Shown here one piece after another: positions 1-6,224 of a stretch of DNA of 11,872 nt (the stretch's first letter is position 1; each line of letters opens with the position of its first letter). Position numbers and translations under genes: made by a program. The notes under the pieces were generated by a model, which ran no database searches, had not been told where the DNA came from, and saw only the letters and a program-made list of their open reading frames with translations. Source of the stretch: an uncultured Clostridia bacterium (GTDB taxonomy: Bacteria; Bacillota; Clostridia; Christensenellales; Aristaeellaceae); contig CALGYL010000164.1 in NCBI GenBank assembly GCA_937934775.1, forward strand, positions 1-11,872, written 5' to 3'.

Positions 1-768
1 GAACTGTCTGTGGTCTCGCCGTCGGAATCGGCAGGGGTAGACCGGCAGATCGATCTGGTTCAGGAACAACTGGAAGCGGGCGCGGCGGCGGTCCTGCTGG
101 TGCCTGTACAGGAAGAAGTAGTGGGCGCGGCGGCGCGCCTTTGCCAGAAATACAACGCGCGACTGGTGCTCCTGGACGTCTGCGAGGCATACCGGGGCAA
201 CGTCCCCTATGTGGGAACCGATCACCTGTCCTCCGGCATTCAGGGTGCGGAAACGCTTTTTCGCATTTACGGACCCGAGAAGTTTCTGGTGCTGTATTCC
301 GAGGGACAGGTATCGGACGAACGCCTGAAAGGGGTCAAATTGGCCGCGGTGCGCGCGAACGTGGAAGCGGTCGAAGGACAGATTCCGATCGTCGGAGCGC
401 TGCCCTGCAATGTGCGGGTCCGAGCGCTGTTGGCGCAGAATTCGGATGTTACCGCCGTATTCTGCTTGGACGGCGCGCTGACCGAGTGCGCGGCCCAGGA
501 AATGGCAGCGATGGGCTGTGATCAGCGGATGACACTGGCGGGGTTCGACTGCGATCAGACGCACATTTCCTGCCTGGAGGATGGCTCCGTCCGCTTTACG
601 GTGCTCCGGGAACCGCTGGCAGTGGGCTATAAAGGGCTTAAGTGCGCGATGGATCTGTTGAGCTGGGATGAGGTGCAGCCGATCGAATACGTGGATACGG
701 CGGTTGTCATGTGCGGAGATGTAATGAAACCAGAAAACATACAGCTGGTGTTTCCGCTTATTCGATAG
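1..768 (+). CDS. Sugar-binding periplasmic-type protein, 5' end missing
   Basis: The frame is already open at base 1 (it reads ELS before the first possible GTG at 10), so the gene starts upstream and only its last 255 codons are seen. The protein has the type-1 periplasmic-binding/LacI sugar-binding fold: a run of hydrophobic strands and helices, VPVQ near residue 35, a VGTDH...G segment (usual form VxxDN...G), the AGFD strand near 180 and a late TVLREP segment where relatives have TVxQxP. No helix-turn-helix is visible, but the N-terminus is outside the window, so a LacI-type regulator cannot be excluded. The gene lies 33 bp before the MglB-like gene on the same strand, so the two probably share a transcript. 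It may be a second binding protein, perhaps a sensory one. The ligand is not readable from sequence. The fold call is firm; the role is inferred. Confidence 0.8.
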   Translation, partial: ELSVVSPSESAGVDRQIDLVQEQLEAGAAAVLLVPVQEEVVGAAARLCQKYNARLVLLDVCEAYRGNVPYVGTDHLSSGIQGAETLFRIYGPEKFLVLYSEGQVSDERLKGVKLAAVRANVEAVEGQIPIVGALPCNVRVRALLAQNSDVTAVFCLDGALTECAAQEMAAMGCDQRMTLAGFDCDQTHISCLEDGSVRFTVLREPLAVGYKGLKCAMDLLSWDEVQPIEYVDTAVVMCGDVMKPENIQLVFPLIR

Positions 769-801
769 CGGGGGGAAATTCCCGGCGAAGGAGGGATTCT
801 C

Positions 802-1782
802 GTGAGGTGTATGGCGCTGATTCTGACCGCACTGCTCCTGACTGTGCCCGCGTCTGCCCAGAAGGTGATGGGGGTAGAAATTTACCGGTCGGACGATACG
901 TTTCTTTCCAGCATGCGGGAGGCGATGGAGGAAGCCGCAGACGGCCGCATCGACCTGCGTTTTACAGACGGGCTGAACGATCAGGCGGTGCAGAATGATC
1001 TGATCGCTAGCCATGTGGCCCAAGGCCTCGACGTGCTGGCGGTCAATCCGGTGGATCTGACGGCATCCGCCGTCATTCTGGAGAAAGCGCAGGCGGGCGG
1101 AATCCCCGTCGTGTTCTTCAATCGCGAGCCGGACGCTGCCGATATGCCGGAGAGCGGCTGGTACTACGTAGGCGCGCGGGCCGAACAGTCGGGGATTATG
1201 GAAGGCGAACTGATGGCCGAATACTTTCGGAACAATCCTGAAGCGGACCGGAACGGTGACGGCGTGATACAATATGTGCTGCTGGAGGGTCAGGCGAGCC
1301 ATCAGGATGCCGCGCTCCGGACCGAATACTGCGTCAAAGCCTTCAAAGACGCGGGGTTCAAGGTCTCCCTGCTTGCCTCGGATCGGGCCAACTGGCAGCG
1401 CGCCGAGGCCAGGGACATCATGACCGAATGGCTGGCCTCCTTCGACGAGATTGAGGCGGTGTTTTCCAACGACGATGACATGGCGCTGGGCGCGATCGAC
1501 GCATTGAAGGCCGCCGGGTATTTTTCGGGCGGTAAGTTCATGCCGGTGGTGGGCGTGGATGCGACGCAGTCCGCCATCAAGGCGATGCGGGAGGGTACGT
1601 TAATGGGCACCGTACTAAACGATGCGGACAGTCAGGCCCAGGCGGTCGTCAATCTGGCGCTCGTACTTGCCAGCGGAGAAAAGCCTACGAAAGAGAATAC
1701 CGGGTTCCCGATCACCGGCGGCAAATACATCTGGATATCCTATCACAAGGTGACGCCCGATTCGGTGAAATCGGACGGGTAA
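802..1782 (+). CDS. mglB: MglB-like D-galactose/D-glucose-binding protein
   Basis: Extracytoplasmic binding protein of a galactose/methyl-galactoside ABC transporter. It aligns with E. coli MglB almost end to end. The calcium loop is kept (D149, N151, D153, V155, Q157, with E218 as the distant ligand). So are the sugar-contact residues: D31/D32 and F34, N107 in VFFNREP, H167/D169/R173, W198, N223, D253 and N273. This makes galactose or glucose binding likely. The GTG start at 802 is chosen because AAGGAGGG at 788-795 sits 6 bases before it; the ATG at 811 is too far from that site. Residues 1-19 look like a signal peptide cleaved after ASA. There is no lipobox cysteine, which is unusual for a Gram-positive binding protein that must stay at the cell surface. 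No mglA or mglC follows: the next gene is corA-like. Confidence 0.93.
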   Translation: MRCMALILTALLLTVPASAQKVMGVEIYRSDDTFLSSMREAMEEAADGRIDLRFTDGLNDQAVQNDLIASHVAQGLDVLAVNPVDLTASAVILEKAQAGGIPVVFFNREPDAADMPESGWYYVGARAEQSGIMEGELMAEYFRNNPEADRNGDGVIQYVLLEGQASHQDAALRTEYCVKAFKDAGFKVSLLASDRANWQRAEARDIMTEWLASFDEIEAVFSNDDDMALGAIDALKAAGYFSGGKFMPVVGVDATQSAIKAMREGTLMGTVLNDADSQAQAVVNLALVLASGEKPTKENTGFPITGGKYIWISYHKVTPDSVKSDG

Positions 1783-1943
1783 ACCATTTGGTGCCTGAAA
1801 CCGGCGGCATGCGCGCGCCGTGGACCGTTCGCCCTCTCAGGTGCGGCGGGGCCTTCTGCACCGAGATGCCGACGGTTCATTGGGGTATAGTATCGCGATT
1901 TGGGTATTGTCGCAGGATTTACATGTGGAGTGGAGGTCTTGCC
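1783..1943. other. Intergenic region between mglB and the corA-like gene
   Basis: This 161-bp gap has no convincing gene and no clear intrinsic terminator for mglB; only short GC-rich stems without a T-run are seen. The corA frame stays open backwards to 1788, but there is no good ribosome site for those upstream starts. A weak -10-like TATAGT lies at 1886-1891 with no matching -35 box, so the promoter of the corA-like gene is not resolved. Confidence 0.5.
1932..1936 (+). promoter_or_regulatory. Ribosome binding site fixing the corA-like start
   Basis: GGAGG lies 7 bases before the ATG at 1944. This decides the start, because the same frame has several earlier ATG/GTG codons back to 1788 that lack such a site. 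Confidence 0.75.
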
Positions 1944-2798
1944 ATGTTGACCATGCTTTTAGCCAGCGACGGGGAAGGGATCGCATCGAAACTCTCCGGA
2001 TTTTATGCTACGCACATTCTCTCCGATCAGTTGGACCGTTTTGAATGTCACCGGGATGTAAACCTGATTTCCTTTGACTGGCACGATGTGAAACGCCCGC
2101 TGGAGAAATCCACACGCGTCCTGATCTATTTTGATGCAAAGGACATTGTGTTTCTCTTTGAGGATCAGGCCGCGCTGGAAGCGGCCGGGGCGCTGCTCAG
2201 GGATCCGCCGGGCGGCGCGCCGACCATCGCGACGAACCCCGGCGAGCAGGCGCTCTACCGCTTCTTCTACGGGCTGATCAAGTGCGATACCGATAGCCTG
2301 GAGGCGCTGGAGGAGGAGATCATCTGCACGGAGGACGGCATTCTGTCCTCGCCCAAGCGTCAGATGTCCCATGCATTTGCGCGCCTGCGCCGGACGCTGT
2401 TCGTGCTTAAGCGGTATTACGAACAGCTCAACACAATCTTTGAAGGACTGGTGGAAAACGAAAACCACCTGATCTCCGATGAGAGCCTCCGGCATTTCGT
2501 GATCCTGGACGGGCGAATCGACCGTCTGTATGAAAACGTGCGCTCGCTCAGGGATTATGTGTCGCAGGTGCGCGAAGCGTACCAAGCCCAGATCGACATC
2601 GAGCAGAACAGCCTGATGAAGACATTTACCGTCATCACGGCCGTTTTCCTGCCGCTGACATTGTTGGTAGGCTGGTACGGCATGAACCTCAGAATGCCGG
2701 AATTTGAATGGGAGCACGGTTATGCGTTTGTGATTATGCTGAGCGTCGCCATCGTCGCCATCTGCATCGTGGAATTCAAAAAGCGCAAATGGCTATAG
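1944..2798 (+). CDS. corA: CorA-family divalent cation (Mg2+) transporter
   Basis: A 284-residue CorA-type channel protein for Mg2+ or a similar divalent cation in the cytoplasmic membrane. A soluble N-terminal domain (about 1-130) leads into long charged helices (about 140-220, with heptad-like spacing such as RLRRTLFVLKRYYEQL). Two C-terminal membrane segments follow, at about 227-245 and 261-277. The first ends in the YGMN signature (residues 245-248), the selectivity-loop motif of the family, followed by an acidic loop (MPEFEWEHGY). The tail KKRKWL is basic, as expected for a cytoplasmic end. The protein is slightly shorter than E. coli CorA (about 316 residues), as many Gram-positive members are. 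The start at 1944 follows from the GGAGG at 1932-1936. The last codons form the left arm of a long palindrome. Metal specificity cannot be read from the sequence. Confidence 0.92.
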   Translation: MLTMLLASDGEGIASKLSGFYATHILSDQLDRFECHRDVNLISFDWHDVKRPLEKSTRVLIYFDAKDIVFLFEDQAALEAAGALLRDPPGGAPTIATNPGEQALYRFFYGLIKCDTDSLEALEEEIICTEDGILSSPKRQMSHAFARLRRTLFVLKRYYEQLNTIFEGLVENENHLISDESLRHFVILDGRIDRLYENVRSLRDYVSQVREAYQAQIDIEQNSLMKTFTVITAVFLPLTLLVGWYGMNLRMPEFEWEHGYAFVIMLSVAIVAICIVEFKKRKWL

Positions 2799-2832
2799 CC
2801 CGGGCCGGAACCGGCGCGGGCTATAGCCATTT
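2787..2832. terminator. Long palindrome, probable two-way terminator
   Basis: A 16-bp perfect inverted repeat (arms 2787-2802 and 2817-2832, core GGCTATAGCC) encloses a smaller GGCCGGAACCGGC hairpin with one mismatch. The result is a nearly continuous 46-nt stem between convergent genes. The left arm contains the last codons and the stop of the corA-like gene. There is no perfect T-run after it on the + strand; read on the - strand, a T5 stretch follows 4 bases beyond the arm. A terminator for the - strand gene and a transcript-end stabiliser for corA are the likeliest roles. Confidence 0.65.
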
Positions 2833-2853
2833 GTGAAGCTAAATTGACGCCTT

Positions 2854-3198
2854 TTATCCCAGAACGAGGGAGAGCATCGACGGGCCGAACTCAATGGCCA
2901 GATAGATGACTAGGCCCAGCGTGGCGATGGCGATGACGCCCCACGCCCACATCAGGATGCGCCCGGCAAGCAGAAAGCGCTTCTGGCCGCGGCGGCTGCG
3001 GTAGGGATTTCTATACTTGATGCGCAAAAGCAGGTGGGCGATGCCCGGGAGAAGCGAAACCGCCATCACGCCCACGCCGGTAACCAGCGAAAGGATGCCC
3101 AGCTTTGTCAAGCCGGCAATCATGCCCAAACAAAAAGCGATCAATGCGACAATCGCCATGACGCCCGCCACAAAGCCGAGGATTCTCGTCGTCTTCAT
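2854..3198 (-). CDS. Small three-helix membrane protein of unknown function
   Basis: A 114-residue protein I do not recognise. It has three hydrophobic segments (about residues 6-28, 34-58 and 75-104). A strongly basic loop, RIKYRNPYRSRRGQKR at about 59-75, lies between the second and third and should be cytoplasmic. There is no signal-peptidase site, catalytic motif or conserved Cys/His pattern. The ATG at 3198 is supported by GGAGG (complement of 3205-3209) about 7 bases upstream. It is a single gene convergent with the corA-like gene. A good -10 box (TATAAT, complement of 3263-3268) lies upstream on this strand, without a clear -35. Start, ribosome site and clean membrane topology make it a real gene; no function is proposed. 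Confidence 0.8.
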   Translation of the reverse strand: MKTTRILGFVAGVMAIVALIAFCLGMIAGLTKLGILSLVTGVGVMAVSLLPGIAHLLLRIKYRNPYRSRRGQKRFLLAGRILMWAWGVIAIATLGLVIYLAIEFGPSMLSLVLG

Positions 3199-3262
3199 AC
3201 CGTTCCTCCATTTCGGGTTTGGGTCGAATCCTGCCCTGTCCTGCGCGATTCGCCCAGCGCCT

Positions 3263-3268
3263 ATTATA
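3263..3268 (-). promoter_or_regulatory. Candidate -10 box for the small membrane protein gene
   Basis: Consensus TATAAT on the - strand, about 65 bases before the ATG at 3198, inside an AT-rich patch. No good -35 box lies 16-18 bases upstream (the hexamer at 17 bases reads GCTCCA), so the assignment is tentative. Confidence 0.35.
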
Positions 3269-3450
3269 CTATATCTTTTGACGAATGGAGCGGAAAAAGC
3301 GATGCACAGATGTTAAAACTGATCGCCGGAATCATCTTCCGGCGTTTCGAGAAGCCGTGATCCGGCGGAAGCATTTGTTTTGCGGCGTTTCTTCACTTGT
3401 TGTTCTGTTTTCATCCTGGTGATTCGTAAACGGCGATTCCACAAAGGCAG

Positions 3451-3456
3451 AAGGAG
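3451..3456 (+). promoter_or_regulatory. Ribosome binding site fixing the first DUF975-like start
   Basis: AAGGAG lies 7 bases before the ATG at 3464. It rules out the in-frame ATG at 3380. It also makes this N-terminus (MSNRQIR) line up with that of the next gene (MTNREIR), which has the same ribosome site and spacing. Confidence 0.8.
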
Positions 3457-3463
3457 CGTTCGA

Positions 3464-4267
3464 ATGAGCAACAGGCAGATTCGCAGGGACGCGTGGGGGT
3501 TGTTTCGGGCAAATTACCTTGGAATCCTGGCCGGCGTCGCAGTCGTGGAGGGCATAGTTCTGTTCGTCTATCTGGCGCCTGCGCTCCTAGCACTGGGATA
3601 CGCGGCGGTGTCTCTGGTGTCGCTGATCGGATGGATTTTGCTTTCGCCGGTTACGGTGGCGGGTACCGCGTCCTTTTTCCTTGGTATAATTGACGGTGGG
3701 TCGCCAAATCTCCGACTTCTGTTTTCCCATGTTGGGGGGTTCCAGCGCATCCGTAAAATCTGGGCGGCTGTACTGAGTTACCTCTGTATGGCGTTTTGTT
3801 ACGTACTCATAATCACCGCCATAAGGCTGTTGGTCAACCTTTGGGGGGGGCCCTTCCGCCTTGAATGGATAATGACCGCCTTGTTTTTCGCGCTCGGCTT
3901 GGCAGGATTGTGGGCAACGTTTCGCTTCGGGCTACTTGCGTACCTAATGGCGAAAGAACCTGATGCGAAGGTTTCCGAATGGCTGCGCGCGTCATGGAGA
4001 GTAATGCGGCGCAACGGCGGACGGCTTGTACGGCTTATGCTCTCGCTTCTTTGGCCGCCTCTTCCTGTATCTTTATTTATCAACGTGCAAATTCGGCTGA
4101 TGCGGGAGGCGGGTACGCTTGATCCTCATTCGGTGATCCCATCGCTTTTGCCTGGGTCCATCATGAGGTTGCTGATGTGTTTCTACGCAGGGTATGTCAT
4201 CCTGGCCTTTATGATCTTTGCGCGGGATTTGCTTCATGCGCGGCGGGAGATCGCCGGACAAGAATGA
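3464..4267 (+). CDS. DUF975-like integral membrane protein, copy 1
   Basis: A 267-residue polytopic membrane protein with about six hydrophobic segments (roughly 18-40, 42-75, 100-125, 136-162, 190-210, 232-254). It matches the general pattern of DUF975 proteins: a short basic N-terminus with an AW-LF-NY motif, and later a W-R-SW-VM-G-RL-RL-LS-W stretch (about 173-197) before the final helices and an FYAGY segment. It is clearly related to the next gene. Both share the N-terminal motif, a PVT..G.A segment near 62-70, an F....IW segment near 93-100 and the SW..M...GRL.RL.LS..WP motif. The two are 81 bp apart and probably co-transcribed. The function of the family is unknown. A run of eight G at 3843-3850 lies inside the gene, in frame. 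The start is set by AAGGAG at 3451-3456. Confidence 0.82.
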   Translation: MSNRQIRRDAWGLFRANYLGILAGVAVVEGIVLFVYLAPALLALGYAAVSLVSLIGWILLSPVTVAGTASFFLGIIDGGSPNLRLLFSHVGGFQRIRKIWAAVLSYLCMAFCYVLIITAIRLLVNLWGGPFRLEWIMTALFFALGLAGLWATFRFGLLAYLMAKEPDAKVSEWLRASWRVMRRNGGRLVRLMLSLLWPPLPVSLFINVQIRLMREAGTLDPHSVIPSLLPGSIMRLLMCFYAGYVILAFMIFARDLLHARREIAGQE

Positions 4268-4348
4268 TCGGGTTCCCGAAACGCAACACACAATGAAGGT
4301 CAGGCGGAGAGAGAGCCCCATTTTTTTACCGGGAGAAGGAGAAAGTAT

Positions 4349-5167
4349 ATGACCAACCGAGAGATTCGCGGCCAGGCCTGGAAGCTTTTTGGGGAGCACT
4401 ATGTGCGGTTCGTCCCGCCGATGGCAATTCTTTCAATGCTTCTGCTGGCGGCAGAGCTGATGGATAAAGTGATCGTACGGGCGGGAACTCTCAGGGCGTC
4501 CGTCGTGTCGCTGCTCGTGATCCTGTTTGCGCCGGTCACCCAATGCGGCGCCGCAGTTCTTGCACGGTCGGCGCTGATGGACAAGACACCGGGTCTTGAT
4601 GTGTTTTTTCAGCCTCTGCGCAACTTCCGGACGGTTGCAAACATCTGGCTGACGGCGCTCGTATATGTCGCCTCCTCTGTTTTGGTGAGTTTGGTGTCCG
4701 CCGCAATCCCGCTGTTTATCAGCGCATACATTCCGGCAGAATCCGCGAAAACAGTGAATCTATGGATGATGGTTCTTCTCTATCTGCCACTGGTGTTCAT
4801 TGGCTTCTGGGTTTCTCTGCGGCTCATGCTGTTCCCCTACGCGTTCGCGCGGAATCCGGAGCAGGAAGCCGGGCAATGGCTGAGCGCCTCCTGGAACGCG
4901 ATGCGGGGGGAGTGCGGCCGTTTGATCCGCCTGACGCTCTCGACCGGTTGGCCTCTTTTCCTTGTCATGGTCTTGGCGATCCCGCTGTCCCGTGCCGCGG
5001 GACTTCAGACGCAACCCGCCGAATCTATCCTGCAGATGACGATTCTCGCCGCCTTCATGTGCTTCTACTTTGGCTATCCGCTGCTTGCGCTGGCGGGTTT
5101 TGCGGAGGAAATTCTGGACGAATACGAGGGCGTCCGCAAACCTGGCAGAAAGAAGCGCGTGAAATAG
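4349..5167 (+). CDS. DUF975-like integral membrane protein, copy 2
   Basis: A 272-residue membrane protein, paralog of the gene before it. It has about six hydrophobic segments (roughly 20-38, 47-72, 98-128, 137-167, 196-214, 227-252) and a very basic C-terminal tail (RKPGRKKRVK) that should be cytoplasmic. Motifs shared with copy 1, in order: NREIR..AW.LF..HY, APVTQCGAA, NFRTVANIW, WLSASWNAMRGECGRLIRL, then FYFGYPLLAL. AAGGAG at 4336-4341, 7 bases before the ATG, supports the start. It lies 81 bp after copy 1 and is followed by a strong terminator, so the pair forms a two-gene unit. A product of local duplication followed by strong divergence is likely. The molecular role is unknown. Confidence 0.85.
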   Translation: MTNREIRGQAWKLFGEHYVRFVPPMAILSMLLLAAELMDKVIVRAGTLRASVVSLLVILFAPVTQCGAAVLARSALMDKTPGLDVFFQPLRNFRTVANIWLTALVYVASSVLVSLVSAAIPLFISAYIPAESAKTVNLWMMVLLYLPLVFIGFWVSLRLMLFPYAFARNPEQEAGQWLSASWNAMRGECGRLIRLTLSTGWPLFLVMVLAIPLSRAAGLQTQPAESILQMTILAAFMCFYFGYPLLALAGFAEEILDEYEGVRKPGRKKRVK

Positions 5168-5190
5168 CCTCGATAAGGCTGAAGAATGCG

Positions 5191-5223
5191 AAAAGCGGCC
5201 CTGCGGGAAGCTGGGCCGCTTTT
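5191..5223. terminator. Two-way intrinsic terminator
   Basis: A perfect 11-bp stem (AAAAGCGGCCC at 5191-5201, GGGCCGCTTTT at 5213-5223) with an 11-base loop. It lies between the convergent DUF975-like copy 2 (ends 5167) and the TspO-like gene (ends 5287). The A-run on one side and T-run on the other let it act in both directions. Confidence 0.85.
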
Positions 5224-5286
5224 GATACGCAAATCAAACGATCGATGAAGAACTGTGACTGGGATGCCGTGCAGGATTACGATGGG

Positions 5287-6093
5287 TTAAACCTTCTGAG
5301 CGTTTTTCAATCTGCGTCTCTCGGCGACCTCCACATAGACAATCAGCGCGATCAAGGCTGCGATGCAGAGAATCACGGCCGCGATGACGCCCGGGTAGCT
5401 GCCGGAGAACGTGGTAACGTGCTTAACCAGAATGCCTGTGTATGCCCAGACCAGTACCAGTCCGTAGGTCAGGTCCTTGGCCCTGTAAATCCATCCGGCG
5501 CCAATCAGAACGCCCACAATCAGGACCACCACCATCCAGAAGGATTCCGACAGGCCCCAGCGATCCCATCCGAGGGACACGAGCAGCACCGCCGCATTGG
5601 CGATGGTGGCCACCGTGAGCCAACCAAAATACACCGAGAAGGGCAGGCGGATCAGATACTTTTCACGCGTCGACAGCGACTGCCTGAGCAACATGCCCAT
5701 GATCAGGATCAGCATCACCAGCATGGTCGCCGTCATAACCATAGACATCGGGATGTTGTCATAATGCCAGAAGAAAATCCAGGCGGTATTGGCCAATGAG
5801 GTGATGGAGAAGAGAATGGCGACGCGCTGCAGCAGTTTTTCGTTGGCAACGCCGCTTCGCCCACGGAAAATCCCCAGCTGATAGAGCACGTGCAGCGCGC
5901 ATAAAAGATAAATCAGCCCCCAGATGGCGAAAGTGTATCCCGCCGGCGCGAACAGGTTGGCGTAGTGGTCGGAGATCTGGCCGGTGGTCCTGCCGCCCAG
6001 AGGCAAGGCCTCCGCCAGTACGTTCATCACGATCATGAGCAGAAATGAAACCGACAGAAGGGTCTGAATGCCAACGTTCCGTCTTTTCTCCAT
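5287..6093 (-). CDS. Long-form TspO/MBR-related membrane protein
   Basis: A 268-residue membrane protein with seven or eight hydrophobic segments. It carries motifs of the TspO/MBR (tryptophan-rich sensory protein) family: FAPAGYTFAIWGLIY at 48-62, ANTAWIFFWHY at 101-111, and PFSVYFGWLTVATIAN at 151-166. Classical bacterial TspO is about 160 residues with five helices; this one belongs to the longer relatives of about 270 residues, with extra helices at the C-terminus. TspO proteins bind porphyrins or related ligands and are linked to stress or regulatory signalling; the role of the long form is poorly defined. The ATG at 6093 has a GAGGGGGAAAG ribosome site just upstream. It is a single gene, with terminators on both sides. 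Family membership is fairly sure, function is not. Confidence 0.78.
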   Translation of the reverse strand: MEKRRNVGIQTLLSVSFLLMIVMNVLAEALPLGGRTTGQISDHYANLFAPAGYTFAIWGLIYLLCALHVLYQLGIFRGRSGVANEKLLQRVAILFSITSLANTAWIFFWHYDNIPMSMVMTATMLVMLILIMGMLLRQSLSTREKYLIRLPFSVYFGWLTVATIANAAVLLVSLGWDRWGLSESFWMVVVLIVGVLIGAGWIYRAKDLTYGLVLVWAYTGILVKHVTTFSGSYPGVIAAVILCIAALIALIVYVEVAERRRLKNAQKV

Positions 6094-6175
6094 GTTCTTT
6101 CCCCCTCAACCGCTTTATCTAGAATTCATATCGTTTAGTTTACCCGGATTTGAAGGGGTGAAGCGGAAAAATGCA

Positions 6176-6210
6176 AAAAGCGGGACTGGCGCGCGGCCAG
6201 TCCCGCTTTT
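6176..6210 (-). terminator. Intrinsic terminator of the GH25 gene
   Basis: A perfect 15-bp stem (6176-6190 with 6196-6210) with loop GCGCG. On the - strand it is followed by TTTTTGCATTTTT. It lies 15 bases after the stop of the lysozyme gene and isolates it from the TspO-like gene downstream. The symmetric A/T flanks would also let it stop + strand transcription. Confidence 0.9.
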
Positions 6211-6224
6211 CAGTTTTTTCGGTG

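Larger units (their letters stand above)
3199..3463. other. Divergent intergenic region with -10 boxes and leader hairpins
   Basis: This 265-bp stretch separates the - strand small membrane protein from the + strand DUF975-like gene. It holds the - strand TATAAT at 3263-3268 inside a short AT-rich patch (3261-3280) and a perfect 8-bp hairpin at 3324-3344, whose right arm is partly repeated at 3361-3367. The open frames crossing it have no ribosome sites and look like chance. I found no convincing -35/-10 pair for the + strand gene. Confidence 0.5.

Noticed and set aside
1788..1943. N-terminal extension of the corA-like gene by 52 codons
   Set aside because: It has no ribosome site and its translation is unlike a CorA N-terminus, whereas GGAGG lies at the right distance before 1944.
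1959..2717. A 252-codon - strand open frame opposite the corA-like gene
   Set aside because: It lies wholly opposite a gene with clear family motifs, has no ribosome site, and its protein shows no domain pattern.
3380..3463. N-terminal extension of DUF975-like copy 1 by 28 codons
   Set aside because: AAGGAG is placed for the ATG at 3464, and the N-terminus from there matches the paralog; the extension has no such support.
4269..4328. CGGGTTCCCG stem and a later T-run between the two DUF975-like genes, considered as a terminator
   Set aside because: The stem is only 4 bp with a 2-base loop and is about 40 bases from the T-run, so it would not terminate; the two genes more likely share a transcript.
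4762..5799. A 345-codon + strand open frame running across the DUF975-like copy 2 end and the TspO-like gene
   Set aside because: It is out of frame over one real gene, antisense to another, and crosses a strong terminator. Its translation is low-complexity and rich in H, Q, R and D, as expected of a GC-rich shadow frame.
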